From: Pohlia nutans
Lineage: Eukaryota > Streptophyta > Bryopsida > Bryales > Mniaceae
DNA length: 64,000 nucleotides
Assembly (NCBI GenBank): GCA_022496805.1
Contig: CM040103.1
Coordinates: 21,924,820-21,988,819, forward strand
Direction of reading: 5' to 3'
Made by a program: the position numbers and the translations under genes. The notes under the pieces are model-generated. The model did not search any database. It was given only the letters and a program-made list of their open reading frames with translations, and was not told where the DNA came from. The first letter of the stretch is position 1. The number at the start of each line of letters is the position of its first letter. Shown one piece after another: positions 12,021-23,446 of the stretch.

Positions 12021-13040
12021 TCACCACTTTGTCCATTTTCCTTTGGATTTTAATACAGCTGCTATTCGTCTGGGCATGGATTCTATAAGTCTCTTGCAAT
12101 CATCAACAGTGATAGAAGGGAAGGTTTCTTCTACACGAGACCATAATTCAAGTATCCCTTTTGGTGGTGTATCATATCGGTTTAATCTCCTTTTCAAAAT
12201 TGCCCATAGATTTTCTATAGGATTCAAATCTGGAGACTGAGCAGGCCAAGATAAGACACCAAAAGGTTGCTTAGAAAACCATTGTTTCATACTATTACTG
12301 CTATGTATAGGTGCATTATCCTGTTGAAATATGACTTTTGATACATCTAAATTATATTTTTGAATTGTACCATAGAGATGCTCCTCCAAGATTTTTTGAT
12401 AACCATGCTGATTGAGGCGACCTTCAATTCTATACATTATGCCAAGTCCATGTATGCACATACATCCCCATATCATCACGGAACCACCACCATGCTTAAC
12501 AGTCGGAATAACAGTCTGCTCTGAAAGTTCTTGTGGATCACGAACCCAACACCAAAGTCTCCCATCTGAAGAAAATCTATTAATTTTAGTCTCATCTGAG
12601 AATATCACGTGACTCCAATCATCAATAGTCCAATGCTGATACTTTCTGGCAAATTCTAAGCGAGCCCTAATATTGTTGCTTGACAAATGTGGTTTCTTTT
12701 CTTTCACATGCGATTGCAAACCTGCTCTACAAAGTCCACGGCGTACAGTAACTTCACTAACTTGTACTCCAAAAACTTCTTGCACCTGTTTAGTAGCTTC
12801 TCTTGCAGTAGACACCTTCCCTCTAGTTACACTAGTTACACAAGACCGCTCCATTGCACTTGTCAACTTGTGTGGTCTACCTCCAACTGAAAGCTTTGCA
12901 TCTGGAAAATGCTTCTAACGGAGCCTCTGTACACTTGATTTACCAACATGCAAAGACTTTGCTATCTCTCTCACACTACAACCTTTTTGAAGCAAAGAGA
13001 GTACATTCTGTTGCTTCCCCTGGGACAATGGTCTCACCAT
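12021..13040 (-). pseudogene. Tc1-like transposase with one premature stop
   Basis: Cut-and-paste transposase of the Tc1 group. The frame opens at 13040 with MVRPLSQGKQQ, then an N-terminal helix-turn-helix (GCSVREIAKSLHVGKSSVQR). A TAG stop at 12915-12917 interrupts it. The same frame continues KHFPDAKLSVGGRPHKL, where GRP is the AT-hook-like spacer, with a second HTH region (EVTVRRGLCRAGL) and the catalytic domain. The catalytic triad is visible: D in VIFSDETKINRF, D in IFQQDNAPIHSS, and E in SPDLNPIENLWAILK, with 34 residues between the last two (DD34E). The frame ends KGKWTKW-stop at 12021. Without the stop it would be about 339 codons, a normal Tc1 length. DD34E differs from the DD39D type usual in plant mariners. 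Confidence 0.93.
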
Positions 13041-13175
13041 TTTCACTTGTGAAGTTAAACACGAAAAAAACAAATATATGACGCAAGAAGAACAGATACA
13101 CACAACAGAACACAAACCAAGCAATTCAGAATGCATGTACACTTCACTTGCTATGCACACAAGATTCACTCATAT

Positions 13176-13389
13176 GGACTTTCAAAACTGTCCCAATGAA
13201 GAGGAAATATCTAGAGCTTCAATCCATGCACATGCATGTAGACACAAGTGGCAAGACTTGCTCCTCAATTACCTTACTGATAATAGAATGTAACTAAATT
13301 GATGCCATGTCAGTCTAGCATGCAATCACTATTTGGTGACTCACCAAACTTCCAAATCAGAAACATTGGGACACTTTTGAAGGTCACTG
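13176..13389. repeat. Right arm of the Tc1 element, MITE-like
   Basis: Also 214 bp. The inner end GGACTTTCAAAACTGTCCC (13176-13194) and the outer end TTTTGAAGGTCACTG face each other as inverted repeats. The arm thus resembles a complete short element rather than a simple end. Confidence 0.8.
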
Positions 13390-13391
13390 TA

Positions 13392-13936
13392 TGCCGGCAG
13401 GAGAAGATTGGAATGCACGAAAAAGAAGCTAAAGTCTTACACCATAAACGTCGTCGTTGTTATGCCAATTTATTTCACAGCATGGACACCAACATCAAGT
13501 TTGTTCACCTGTCCCGACACATTGTGATATTTGGGAATGGGTAGCCCATGTTTTTCAGGTTTTTCACATGGCTGCGCAACATGCATCAATGGGGTATGTC
13601 CCGACAACGACTCAACGTCAAATTTTGTTGAGATCGTCAAATTTTGTTGAGATCGGGAACGAGCGATTTTCAGAGTAGGATTTATATATATAGATCGGTC
13701 TGTGCGGGTTGAGCATGAAATGCGCTCCATCGATTCAAGTGCCTGATGGGTCACGGCCGGACGGACTTCATCAAGGTGTACATCGAGTTGATTTGCAGTT
13801 GTAGCATGACCGACATGAGAGTAGGCCCATTGTTGGTGCCTTCATGAATGTCAAAACGAACACTGCTATTCAGAGCTTGTTATAAAGGTCGGACCTCATA
13901 ATTCACCCAGGTGGTAAATAAGTTCTAAGAGCATTT
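13392..13936. other. Intergenic, no gene seen
   Basis: A short direct repeat GTCAAATTTTGTTGAGATCG occurs twice at about 13618-13653. No coding evidence. Confidence 0.4.
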
Positions 13937-14294
13937 GAGTTATCCGCAAAGTCCTTCAAAGTTTGAAGAAGATACCTAGAATTTTTCTATTATATAATTT
14001 TATTTGGTTACTCCAAATAGTTAAAAGGTATGAAAGAGCTTGGTGGTTTACAATTATTAGGTGTGTAAGAGCTTGGTGGTCTTCAAAGTCATGTGAAACT
14101 TTTTTGGGCAACAAAAGAGGAGCTCAAAAACATTTCATCTGACTTTGAAGACCACCAAGCTCTTACACACCTAATAATTGTAAACCACCAAGCTCTTTCA
14201 TACCTTATAACTATTTGGAGAGGCCAAATAAGACTATATTAAAACAAAATTCTAGGTACCTCTTTCAAAGTTTGAAGGACTTTGCGGATAACTC
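13937..14294. mobile_element. Foldback MITE, about 358 bp
   Basis: Ends GAGTTATCCGCAAAGTCC and its inverted copy GGACTTTGCGGATAACTC. The arms pair over about 150 bp, including AAGAGCTTGGTGGTTTACAA on both sides, leaving a short loop near 14100-14130. A degenerate end of the same kind (GTTATCAGTAAAGTCCCTC) is near 39010. Confidence 0.85.
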
Positions 14295-14317
14295 TATTAT
14301 TTCAAATACAACGTACT

Positions 14318-14475
14318 TACTAATAGGAAATGTGTCGTTTTTCACTTACTATAATTGAAAAATGGAATGAAACTGTGCGAAGCACATGGGTGGTGTTAGT
14401 GCTGGTGAGTGGTTTTGGTCACAAGATGACAGAAATATAAGCATAACCTTTAGTCACTGTTCACTACTTCCGCGA
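14318..14475 (+). repeat. Degenerate copy of a CACTA-type MITE
   Basis: AATAGGAAATGTGTCGTT through GGTGAGTGGTTTTGGTCACAAG matches the complete element at 47000-47191 and an inverted relative near 36715-36880. The right end is replaced by the next element. Confidence 0.65.
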
Positions 14476-14480
14476 AACCC

Positions 14481-14791
14481 AGGGAGTGCACTCTTCAAGT
14501 ATTGTAATTACACACGTGCTTGCACAATAAGGGTATTATTTAGAACAAGCATGTACAAAATGTACATATGAGAGGTCTACATATTCCAATCGAGCGGAAA
14601 GTAGATATACATGGGGCTTGGAGTTAAATTCCTCATTTTTAGCCCCTGTGTACATATAGAAATGTATTTTGAGGCTATGGGATTTGTACATATATTGCTT
14701 GATTTTAGCCCCCCAAAAATGTATACAAGGGTGTTTTAATAAGGGGGATGCACGCAAGTGATTCCTGGCTTTATTGAATAGTGCACTCCTT
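14481..14791 (+). mobile_element. MITE with GGGAGTGCACTCTTCAA ends, copy 1
   Basis: About 311 bp. The ends AGGGAGTGCACTCTTCAAG and GAATAGTGCACTCCTTGAG are inverted repeats. A full reverse-orientation copy is at 26432-26739, and diverged relatives are at 9389 and 15766. Confidence 0.8.
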
Positions 14792-16923
14792 GAGCCACGA
14801 AAGGGGGGAATTAAATCGACAATCTACTAGTAGTGTAAAAAAAATGCAATACTTGAGTTACAAAAACTAAGGTTTGGTAGATGGAATATTCAAAAACCAC
14901 CTAGGCACGGTACACTGATTATTGTCATTACTGTGAGTCACAATAATTCAATATTCTCATAGTAATTGTGGGTATTAGAACAAAGTTTACGTGACTTACA
15001 GGAATTGAGAATTTTCACAATGAGTAGTGAGGATTGTGTGTAAAGTCTCACACTAATTGAGGATTGGTGGGAAATCTCTCACTAATTCTGTGACTTACAA
15101 TATTAATGGCAATAATTAATTGGTTAATAGTTAATAGTAGCACCGTGTGCAGAAGTTACTCTAGTGAATAGTAGCACCGTGCAAAAGTTACGGTAGAGTG
15201 AATATAACAGCAGCTACCGTGTTAGTACGGTAGTAAAGGGTAGCTAGCACCGTGCGCAGAAGTTTTTTTCAGCTTCATCATTGTACTAGCAAATGATTTC
15301 GGGTGCGGCTTTTCATTCACCGGCTCGGGAAGGTGTGCCCGGAAGTCTCCACAATCCCAGACACAAATTAAATCCTGTCGACGACGACGCGTTTGCAATG
15401 CCACATACTCTGAGAATCATCTTCCTGCATGTAACCAGCTTTTGTGCTTCTAGTTTTTGGACGAGCCTGTTTGTCCAAACGAAGATCGCCCTACTCCATG
15501 AATCAATGTACTAGTGAGTTCACATTTGTAACTCGACTTATGTGGCTATGAAGCAAATTAAATTAAACCAGGAAGTAGTTCGAACGTTGCTTGCTTGTCA
15601 GACCTCTCGTACACATCAATTTTTTCAACTTAATTACAAATGATCGAATGAGCAGCTGCAGATGATGACCTAGTCCCTGCAATTAAAATTCGTAATTTCT
15701 AGGAATTACTAACCACTCCATTTTGGTGTGTGGTAAAACCACTTTGTGGTCATTATATATATATCAGTCCCAAGGGTTGCACTATACTAAACATGTATGA
15801 GTATAACCTCTTGTATACAAGGGGTTTTTAGAAGGGGTCATGAACGCACGTGATACTCAAACATAATGTAGAGTGCACCTCCTATGGGATATCAGTGTCT
15901 TACATTTAAAATTTTGATAATTATATGTACACTGCTAGTATGTATATAGTGGCACAAATAGGGTGACTTCTGACTCGTGGCACAAATCGAGTGACAATTT
16001 ACCAAATTGTGGCACAAATAGGACTGTGGTCTTAAATGGAAATTTGGTAAGGCTCAGGGTGTTCCTGCAGCTAGTCATGATTACGTTTTTTTTCTTTTTC
16101 TTCAGGGCCACTACTGCAGGCGACTGAAATCATGAAAAGAAGGGACTGTGGCATGAATGCAGTCTTTTGTTGCGACGTTGATGTCTCATGTGCCTGTTTC
16201 CCAAACATCAAAACGCAGTACATACATATACACATGTATCTACCATTGATAGGCCGACCTGCAAAAGGACGTTTATTCAAAGTGTTGAAGTTTCATGTTG
16301 ATTGTTGTGCCATGTTCCTGGTCGCTCTGAGGACGCATGCGTTATAATTCAAAAGGGCCTTACTTGTACTCGTTCGATACTCGTTGCATGCCTTGCATGG
16401 CAACAGCTTGCTTTCCAAAAGAGGGGTTTTTGGTACTCTCGACGTGGATCGACCCTTACCACATTAAACGAAGCAGGGAAAAAGTCATTCATTTGACCAG
16501 TCTATCAGAACACTTGGCTACCAATCTACCACGATAGTGGGAAGGCAATGAAGTGAAACAAAGTCTGTCATTTGTCTATATACAGCTACCACAGTAATAG
16601 AGGATTGGTAGTCGAAAAATTGAAGGATTTTTTCATGGCTTTGGCATCTTCTAGACATTATTTCTTGGAAGTACGTTCAAAAAAAGGAAACAGTTTAAGT
16701 GATCATGTTGAATGTCTGGCTCAATTGGCTGGAGTCTGATAATTAATACCTTTGTCTTTTAACATTCCACGTGCAAAATATCTCATCTACTTCTTGATTG
16801 TGTTAATTTTCACAAGAGGGCGCACATGAATGCACTTTCAAGAAATTCAACACTTATTAAGAACATTGATGTGTACCAACTCTGATGAAATGGAAAGGAT
16901 CTATTAACTCAATATGCCACAGT
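14792..16923. other. Intergenic with short repeats, no gene seen
   Basis: Three short copies of TAGCACCGTG(TG/CG)CAGAAGTT lie at about 15137-15262. A relative of the GTGCACTC element lies at 15766-15890. GTGGCACAAAT repeats lie at about 15950-16020. No coding evidence. Confidence 0.4.
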
Positions 16924-17004
16924 GAGTTTAGGGTTTTTAGGGTTTTAGGGTTTAGGGTTTACCTAGGGTTTTTAGGGTTTAGGGCTTTTATGGTTTAGGG
17001 TTCA
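16924..17004 (+). repeat. Degenerate interstitial telomere-like tract
   Basis: Imperfect TTTAGGG/TTTTAGGG units over about 80 bp, the plant telomere motif. Shorter stretches occur at 21220, 23776, 23942 (complement) and 34320. Too degenerate to be a chromosome end. Confidence 0.7.
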
Positions 17005-18879
17005 GGTATTAGCTATTGAAGTGAAAAGTATTGTTCAATTGTTCATTGTTTATGTGCAGCATTTGACTTTCACATCAGAGTGAAAATGGTCCTTAATACG
17101 TGTTTAAATCCTGCACTTCAATTCTTTTAAAAAATTGTCACAAACGTACCCCCGGTTCCTCAAGCTCCTTTATTTTTTTATTGTGATCTCTTGGATGCTC
17201 CTGTGATCCCTCTTCACGATCTTTTGCAAACCTATGAATCAACTGATCCAAGTAGAGCTCTCTCCCTTAACATCATTCACTACTCGGCAAACAACATTTC
17301 TGTTCAATCACCACAAGCAGAGGCGTTGTTTCTCACTCTGGAGGATCCGTTCATTGTTGCTTTTCACTCTACACGTTTGCCCCATAGTGACGAATAGCAC
17401 TCACCAAATTTAACCAAAAAGCTGGTGAGTGCGAAGTGGCGCCGTTGGACTCACAGGAGTGAAAAGCGACACCTTCTCCTTGTAGTGAATTGCGCATCCA
17501 CCTCGATGAATGCCTATTTGCGCCTACCTGATTAGCCTCCCACCCACCCGATATTGAAATATTCAAGCGTATTCTTATTAAAATATTTGAACATATTCAC
17601 GTAATATTCCTATCAAAATCCTAATTTGTTCAATACTAAGAGGGCAATACTATGTCTGCCCAAAACGTCTGATGATCCAAACCTGCCCAATATGACAACC
17701 TTGATAGTTGGAAACCCAACTTTTTGCGAATGCAGTAAAGCATCATTCAGAAAACTGCAAAAACTTCAACATCTATTTTATGGCATTGAAAACATGTGCA
17801 TGAGAGGATTTGTACCTTGGCACCAAGTCCACTGATCCAGCGTGAACATGGAAAACAGGCATTAACTGTAATTGATAAAGCGATCATTGTGCAACAGTAA
17901 TTCTAAAACAAAATTCATAATTGTTTCCATAATGCAAAATAGACAGGAACATTGCGACGTAAGGTAGAAGCACCAGTACCTGTTAGGGACCTATTCCAGT
18001 CACCTATGCAAGCACCTGTTTCAACTTCGTGAGTTCCCAATCAAATTATCACAACTATTAGTTGTAGCAGTTTGGTGATCAATTGTGAATGCCAAATTAG
18101 CAAACTACTTGGACTAGAAATGAAAGACGAGTATTGGTTCCCCTACTAACAATCATCAATTATAGTGGTCTATGTAGATTAAGTTTGAAAATTCAGAACA
18201 AAATCATAGATTGTGACAAAATTGATTAAAAATTGGGCTTGGTTGTTAAACCGAAAGTTTTATGTGCTCCAATTTTTTATCATTGAAAACCATTGCTCTA
18301 AATAGGTTGATATCCTTAAACTGACACGTATTGGTGCCTCCACCTTACATGGATCATCACGTTAATTGTAAATTGACTAGTCAATGCAAATGTTTCAAGT
18401 TTTCTTTTGCTAAAAGCCACAAGATAACAACCCATAACCGGTTGTTGACTTTTCAACGCCACCGTGGCTCCATCCCATTGGCCACCCGCCACCATCGCCA
18501 TCACAAGTTGCAACTCATAACCTACTCGCCACTACAACAGCTTGTCGATTATTCAATACATAACCGTACATGAACCAAAAAGTACACTCTTGGACGTTCT
18601 TGATTCAAAAGTACAATGTAACATTATGTCATTTATTGGTATATGACCTCGAGAGCAGAGAGGTTTGAGAAAAAATATCTAGTCCATAACATTTAAGACT
18701 AGTATATGGTTTGCACCCTTTCCACTATTGCTTAAAAAGGATGTAGAGCGTCAAAATATTGAAGAACAAACTCACTTCTTTTTAAACAATTTATTCCATT
18801 GCCAAGGCATGCAATCATTGTTACTTGGAAACATATTAACTAAGGATCGGACAAAAGGGATATAAGGGCCGCTTCACAC
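17005..18879. other. Intergenic, no gene seen
   Basis: 17390-17490 (GGTGAGTGCGAAGTGGCGCC ... GAGTGAAAAGCGACACC) is a dispersed repeat, with relatives at 54115-54182 and 59383-59460. The rest shows nothing recognisable. Confidence 0.4.
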
Positions 18880-18881
18880 TA

Positions 18882-19845
18882 CCGTACCTTCCAAGCAACT
18901 TCGTCTTTAAATCATTCAAAAAATCCAAGACGAATTTTTTTGGAAATTATAGGTAGATTTTGTCGAATATCATATTAATTGATTTTTGGAATAGTTGAAA
19001 TGTTGAAATATTACCATTTTCACATATTTTAACATTATTTTGAGAAGAAACTGTGAATCGATGGGGAAGAAAGGGCTGACTTTGTAATCAAGTTCATTCC
19101 AAGTCACTCCCAAATGATATGGGATAAGAATTTGCAAGCTCATGTGAATTCTCACTACACCATATTTTCAGTAAATTTTGATGCACAATTGAGCATACCA
19201 AATGATCTTATTTTGAAATGTTTCCAACTAAGAAAAGTGAGAAGGACAAGTTGTCTATCACCTCCAACAAGAATTTTGTGATTTGAAGTTTTTATGCATG
19301 ATATATGGACAAAATTCAGCAAGGTTGTGAAGAATGTGCATGAGTTGAATGAGAAGAACATGTGTTGTGATCAGACTTTCGAGGCTCAATTGTGCATAGT
19401 AGACTATCTTATTTTGAGAACTTTAGAACTAAGAATAGTTTCATTTTCAAGTAATCTTTCACTTCAAAAAAGAATTTTGTGATTTGGTGTATTTTTGCTT
19501 AAGTTATTCACATTTTTGTAAAGGAGTTAAACCGGTGATTAAGAGAGAACAAGAAGTGAGAACCGGTTATTCTACATATCCCACATTCATTGTTGGCACT
19601 AATGTCCTGAATTTTGTATAAAGCACAAGACTTTCCAACCCTTAATTATTAAGATCTAGCAAGCGAAGTGATCCAGATTGTGGAACTATCTTGCAAGGCC
19701 CATTTGGATGAATGATGAAAATACAATATTGTGTTTTTTCAAGAAAACGAATTTAACTAATTAATAAATATGGCAAATGAACATGAATTTTTGAAAAATA
19801 TTAAATATTCGTCTGGAGCATGACGAAGCTACTTGGAAGGTACGG
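18882..19845. mobile_element. TA-flanked element, CCGTACCTTCCAAG ends
   Basis: The left end CCGTACCTTCCAAGCAACTT and the right end AAGCTACTTGGAAGGTACGG are inverted repeats flanked by TA (18880-18881 and 19846-19847). The length of 964 bp and lack of a coherent frame suggest a non-autonomous mariner-like element. It contains a diverged direct repeat (about 19180-19300 and 19385-19500). Confidence 0.6.
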
Positions 19846-19847
19846 TA

Positions 19848-20611
19848 TGTCCATCCAAGTCGAAAGGTCGTGGGATTGAGTGGTTTAACTTTGTTGAGAG
19901 TCCAAAATATAAAGTTGAATTCTTATCTTATTTATAGGGGTGTTTAGGAGTTAATGTGGTGAAAGATTAATCGTTAAGCATGCAAGGAGCCCTTTTTTAT
20001 AGTCAAATGCTGATTTTCACCTAATTCCTAATTTGAAATGAAAACGGTTCCAACTAAGAAAGTGTGGAAGCTATCTTCTACTTTCTAATCCAATTTACCA
20101 TTTTTCGAAATTGTTAAAATTGCATTTCGTACAACACTTTAAATCTCAAAACCCTAAATTTCCAATATACATTGTAAAAAAAGTTTTTCTATCAAATTTC
20201 TTTTTATGTAAGCATCCGACCTACACTTAGTTGTTCATCACTATTATTTGTCATTTTCCCTAAAAACTTCATACTATTCTAAACAATTTTATAATTACTA
20301 TGGTCTTTGTAAGAAAAAAACTTTGAAAAAATTCTATAAAATTGATGTTTATTTAAATAATCATTCAAAGAATCAGAGTAATTTGGCTAAAAATACCTTA
20401 TAGGAGAAAAATTTCAGAAAAATAGATGAGATTTGATTAGGTGATTGTAGTGTAAACGCTTAAGTGTTAACAAAATATCATGATTTTATTTCACTTTACA
20501 CTATTATTAGTGACCCAAACTTTCCAAGATTGGTTTTAGATGTTTCTTGGTCACATTGTACAGCTAAGAATTATGGCTTCAACCTTGAGCCTAAATTGAA
20601 AACCCTAACAT
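19848..20611. other. AT-rich intergenic, no gene seen
   Basis: No frame or repeat of note. Confidence 0.4.
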
Positions 20612-20909
20612 AACATTGAGTAGCCTTCCAAGAGGTTGCGTTTCGATTTCATCCGTTTTTATATAGAGAGTGACCAGTGATTTGTAATTGAATGGACTAT
20701 TGAATCAAATAAACAATTACAAAACACTGTTAAATTGTGATTGAGTGCTTTTGATTACTCCTCACTATGATTGCTTAATGTCACGTGCTCCCATAGTTAT
20801 TAACGTGATGTGGAATATCCCACATCATTTCATTAGGGGGATGAAATGATCTCAGATATTCCACATCATTCTGTTGGGGAAAGGCAGCACTCACAAAGGC
20901 TACGAAATT
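20612..20909 (+). mobile_element. MITE with AACATTGAGTAGCCTT ends, copy 1
   Basis: About 300 bp. The interior (GATTTGTAATTGAATGGACT, CATCATTTCATTAGGGGGAT) recurs in reverse orientation at 35674-36025. Related ends occur at 38145, 39452 and 52720. Confidence 0.7.
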
Positions 20910-20972
20910 GAAAACCCTAAAATTGTCTTATAGTTTAGGGTAATAAATATTTTCAAACGATGGTGCTAGCGA

Positions 20973-21206
20973 GGGTGCTACACTAAATAGGTAGATTGGT
21001 GTTAGATACATTAATTTACATAAACATGTTGCAAGTTTTTACTGTTGACCGATTTTTTTTACCCTCTATATTGGTCAAGATGGGGTCTTTCAATAGTATT
21101 GGAATCAATGTATTTGGTAAAAAATTTTGTCGAGAGTAAAAATCTATAATATTTTCAAATCTTATAATTATCTAACACTAATCTACCTATTTAGTGTAGA
21201 GAGTCC
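20973..21206. repeat. Inverted-repeat element just upstream of CDC123
   Basis: CACTAAATAGGTAGATTGGT and its inverted copy ACTAATCTACCTATTTAGTG bound about 230 bp. No clear target duplication was seen. Confidence 0.6.
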
Positions 21207-21554
21207 ACACTTCCGTGGGTTTAGGGTTTAGGGTTTTGGTGGTCAACAACCATCGTTGTCCTCATGATCACAGTTTGTCTCAACAATCGTGGAGCTGAAT
21301 TCGCTGCAGCTCCATCGTTCCTAACCCTAATCCGAATCGTAATTCCATTCAGCTTGTTGAAATCCAAGAGCGCTCCCCAATGCATAAGTAGATTAGGGTT
21401 TAGGGTTCGGGTTCTTGCACCACTCGTCGTTTGCAAAGTCCATCGCGACTACAGATCCCGGGCTTTTGTGAAGACAGGATCAAGCAATTGGATCCCGGGC
21501 TATTTAGGGTTTCAGCGGAAATATCAGCGGAAACATTTTTTTTTCCTGTTTGCG
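21207..21554 (+). promoter_or_regulatory. Leader/promoter region of CDC123 with telo-box motifs
   Basis: Several TTTAGGGTTTAGGG and AGGGTTT motifs (21218-21236, 21394-21406, 21503-21512). Telo-box AAACCCTA elements are known near the starts of plant genes of the translation machinery, which suits an eIF2 assembly factor. The transcription start itself cannot be placed. Confidence 0.5.
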
Positions 21555-23446
21555 ATGAAGGAATCGGAGGTTTTGCGGTGTCAGATACAGGAATGGTTCC
21601 CCAAGTTTCGAACTCGGTCGATCCGGACGCAGATCGTGGCAGTCCCGGAGGAATTCGTGAGCTACCTTCTGGAGGACGGCTTGTTTCTGCCCGAGGAGAG
21701 CGACGCAATGCCCAGGCGGACGCAGGTGCGCGTGCCGCAGCTGGAAGCGGACGGATACTCCGAGTGGGAGGATGAGAACGACGACAACGACCCCGACGCT
21801 GCGCCCGTTGTGCCGACTTTTCCCGAGTTCGCCGCCGAGGTCGAGGCCGCTATAGAAAAACTGGGCGGCGCCGTGATTCCCAAGCTCAATTGGAGCGCGC
21901 CCAAGGACACGGCCTGGATTGCCACCACAGGTGATTTTTTCCTTTCAAAATTCGGAAACAAGTTTTGTTTGAAACGTTTGATACCGATCATGTCGTGAAA
22001 CTCTACTTCAGATGTGTCCATATTTTGTATTACCAGAATCAATGAGGAACATTGTGCAAAACTTAACCCGTAAGCGTCTAAAACGCTCAATATGGCCATT
22101 TGCATTACTGAACTTTGCATTTAGGGTTTAGGGCATTTTCTCATTTTACGTCGGTTCTATACTTTTGTTCTTGTTCTATACTACAATTTCAACAGTGAAA
22201 ATCGAACGCTCAATATGGCCATTTGCATTACTGAACTTTGCATTTAGGGTTTAGGGCATTTTCTCATTTTGCTTCGGTTCTATACTCTTGTACTTGTTCT
22301 ATACTACAATATCAACAGTGTCGATCGTGTCAAACTGAAGTCCTTTTCATGTAAACAGATAATTTGCAGCAGGGGCTCTGATTTTCCTACGCTACAGAAA
22401 ATACACTGGACGCTTAGGGTTTAAATAGAATTCGACAAAAGAGAGTTCTCATATGACACTTCTTTCCGGGCAAAGGGAGTATTCTTTTAACCCCTAAGCG
22501 TCCACACCGTGTTTTTTTTTTAACAGTTTTGAGTAGGTCCTATTTGGACTTGAATTTATTTGTTTTTTTGACCAACACATGCAATGATCTTCACTAGTTC
22601 TAGTGATATAAAATTTGGTCCCATCTGAATTATGTTTTTCACAATATTATCAATTGAATTTTTCATTTGAAAATTGTGAATCCTTGGTCCTTTAAGGTTA
22701 AGAAAATGCCGGTTTTTTCTATTACCTTTTTTTCAAATTTTGTTCGCGTTTCACGTGTAGTTTTTGGAGGTGTGCTCATTCCTGGATTTATGACCACAGG
22801 GAACATGAAGTGCCAGAACTTCGGAGAGGTGGCGCTGCTGCTCAAGGCATCAGACAACGTGGTCCATGATTTGTGCCACGCATTCGATTCGTGTGAAGAG
22901 AAGACCATGGAAAGGCCTGCACAAGTGGTGCTGGCATTGCGGAAGTGGTACGATATGAGGCCAGAGATGGAGTTTCGTGGCTTCGTGCACGGGAACGTGT
23001 TGCTTGGGATTTGCCAGAGGGAAGTGACGGGGTTCTACGAGTCGTTGCTGGAGCGAGAGGACGAGCTCACTGACCTCATCTTGGATTTCTTCCTGGAGAA
23101 TCTCAAGGACGAGTTTGGCGGCGGGGACTACACCTTTGATGTCTACGTCACGAAAGAGAACAAGGTGAAACTGATGGATTTCAATACGTGGGGAGGCTCC
23201 ACTCTTCCGCTCTTATTCTCCTGGCAGGAACTCGAGGAGAGATTTGCAGCGGCGCAGCGCGAATCAGTGGACCCTCCTCATGTTGAGTGCCGGCTTGTGA
23301 CCAGTGAAGGATTGGTGCAATTAGGGTTACGAGTTGGCACGGGTGTGCCCATTGATTTTGCAAACCAAGGTGCATGGGAAGACATCATCCGGCGCGAGTC
23401 CGAACGCGAGGCCCGTGAACTCGAGAGGGGAAGAGCTGGAGCGTGA
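21555..23446 (+). CDS. CDC123: CDC123 / D123-like eIF2 assembly factor
   Basis: Cytosolic ATP-grasp-fold chaperone that binds eIF2-gamma and promotes assembly of the eIF2 heterotrimer for translation initiation. There are two exons, 21555-21930 and 22800-23446, joined in frame (G|GG) to 340 residues, close to the family length. The start ATG follows the leader and gives MKESEVLRCQIQEWFPKF, the usual N-terminus with a Q-x-W-F motif. Later come an acidic stretch (EWEDENDDNDPDAAP), PKLNWSAPKDTAWI, then exon 2 with the CDC123 signature LLLKASDNVVHDL, LRKWYDMRPEMEFRGFV, a FDVY motif (residues 238-241) and LMDFN (250-254), the ATP/Mg-binding end of the fold. The residue after DFN is T where most family members have P. 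The C-terminal tail is basic and arginine-rich. The single intron (869 bp) is largely made of two TTAA-flanked elements. Confidence 0.96.
22064..22423 (+). mobile_element. TTAA-flanked element in CDC123 intron (1)
   Basis: Starts TTAA-CCCGTAAGCGTCTAAAACG and ends near GGACGCTTAGGG-TTTA (right TTAA slightly decayed). It contains a tandem duplication of period 123 bp (about 22084-22206 and 22207-22329). The same sequence occurs in the RBOH introns at about 47465-47671 and, as an inverted end, at 44500-44563. Confidence 0.75.
22497..22701 (+). mobile_element. TTAA-flanked element in CDC123 intron (2)
   Basis: TTAA-CCCCTAAGCGTCCACACC ... CCTTGGTCCTTTAAGG-TTAA, 205 bp. The interior (CAACACATGCAATGATCTTC) is shared with elements at 24407 and 62640 and with the Stowaway copy at 1903. 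Confidence 0.8.

Larger units (their letters stand above)
11791..13391 (-). mobile_element. Tc1/mariner (DD34E) transposon, nearly intact
   Basis: The target duplication TA is at 11791-11792 and 13390-13391. The element proper is 11793-13389 (1597 bp). Outer ends are CAGTGACCTTCAAAACTGTC and its inverted copy at 13361-13389, with one internal difference. The transposase gene lies between on the minus strand. Intact ends, an intact target duplication and a single coding lesion suggest recent movement. Inner inverted copies of the terminal repeat at 11985-12006 and 13176-13198 give an unusual arm structure. Confidence 0.93.

Noticed and set aside
16924..17004. Telomere end
   Set aside because: Units are irregular, the tract is only about 80 bp, and unique sequence lies on both sides.
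17191..17397. 68-codon frame
   Set aside because: No family recognised; isolated and without splice or promoter context.
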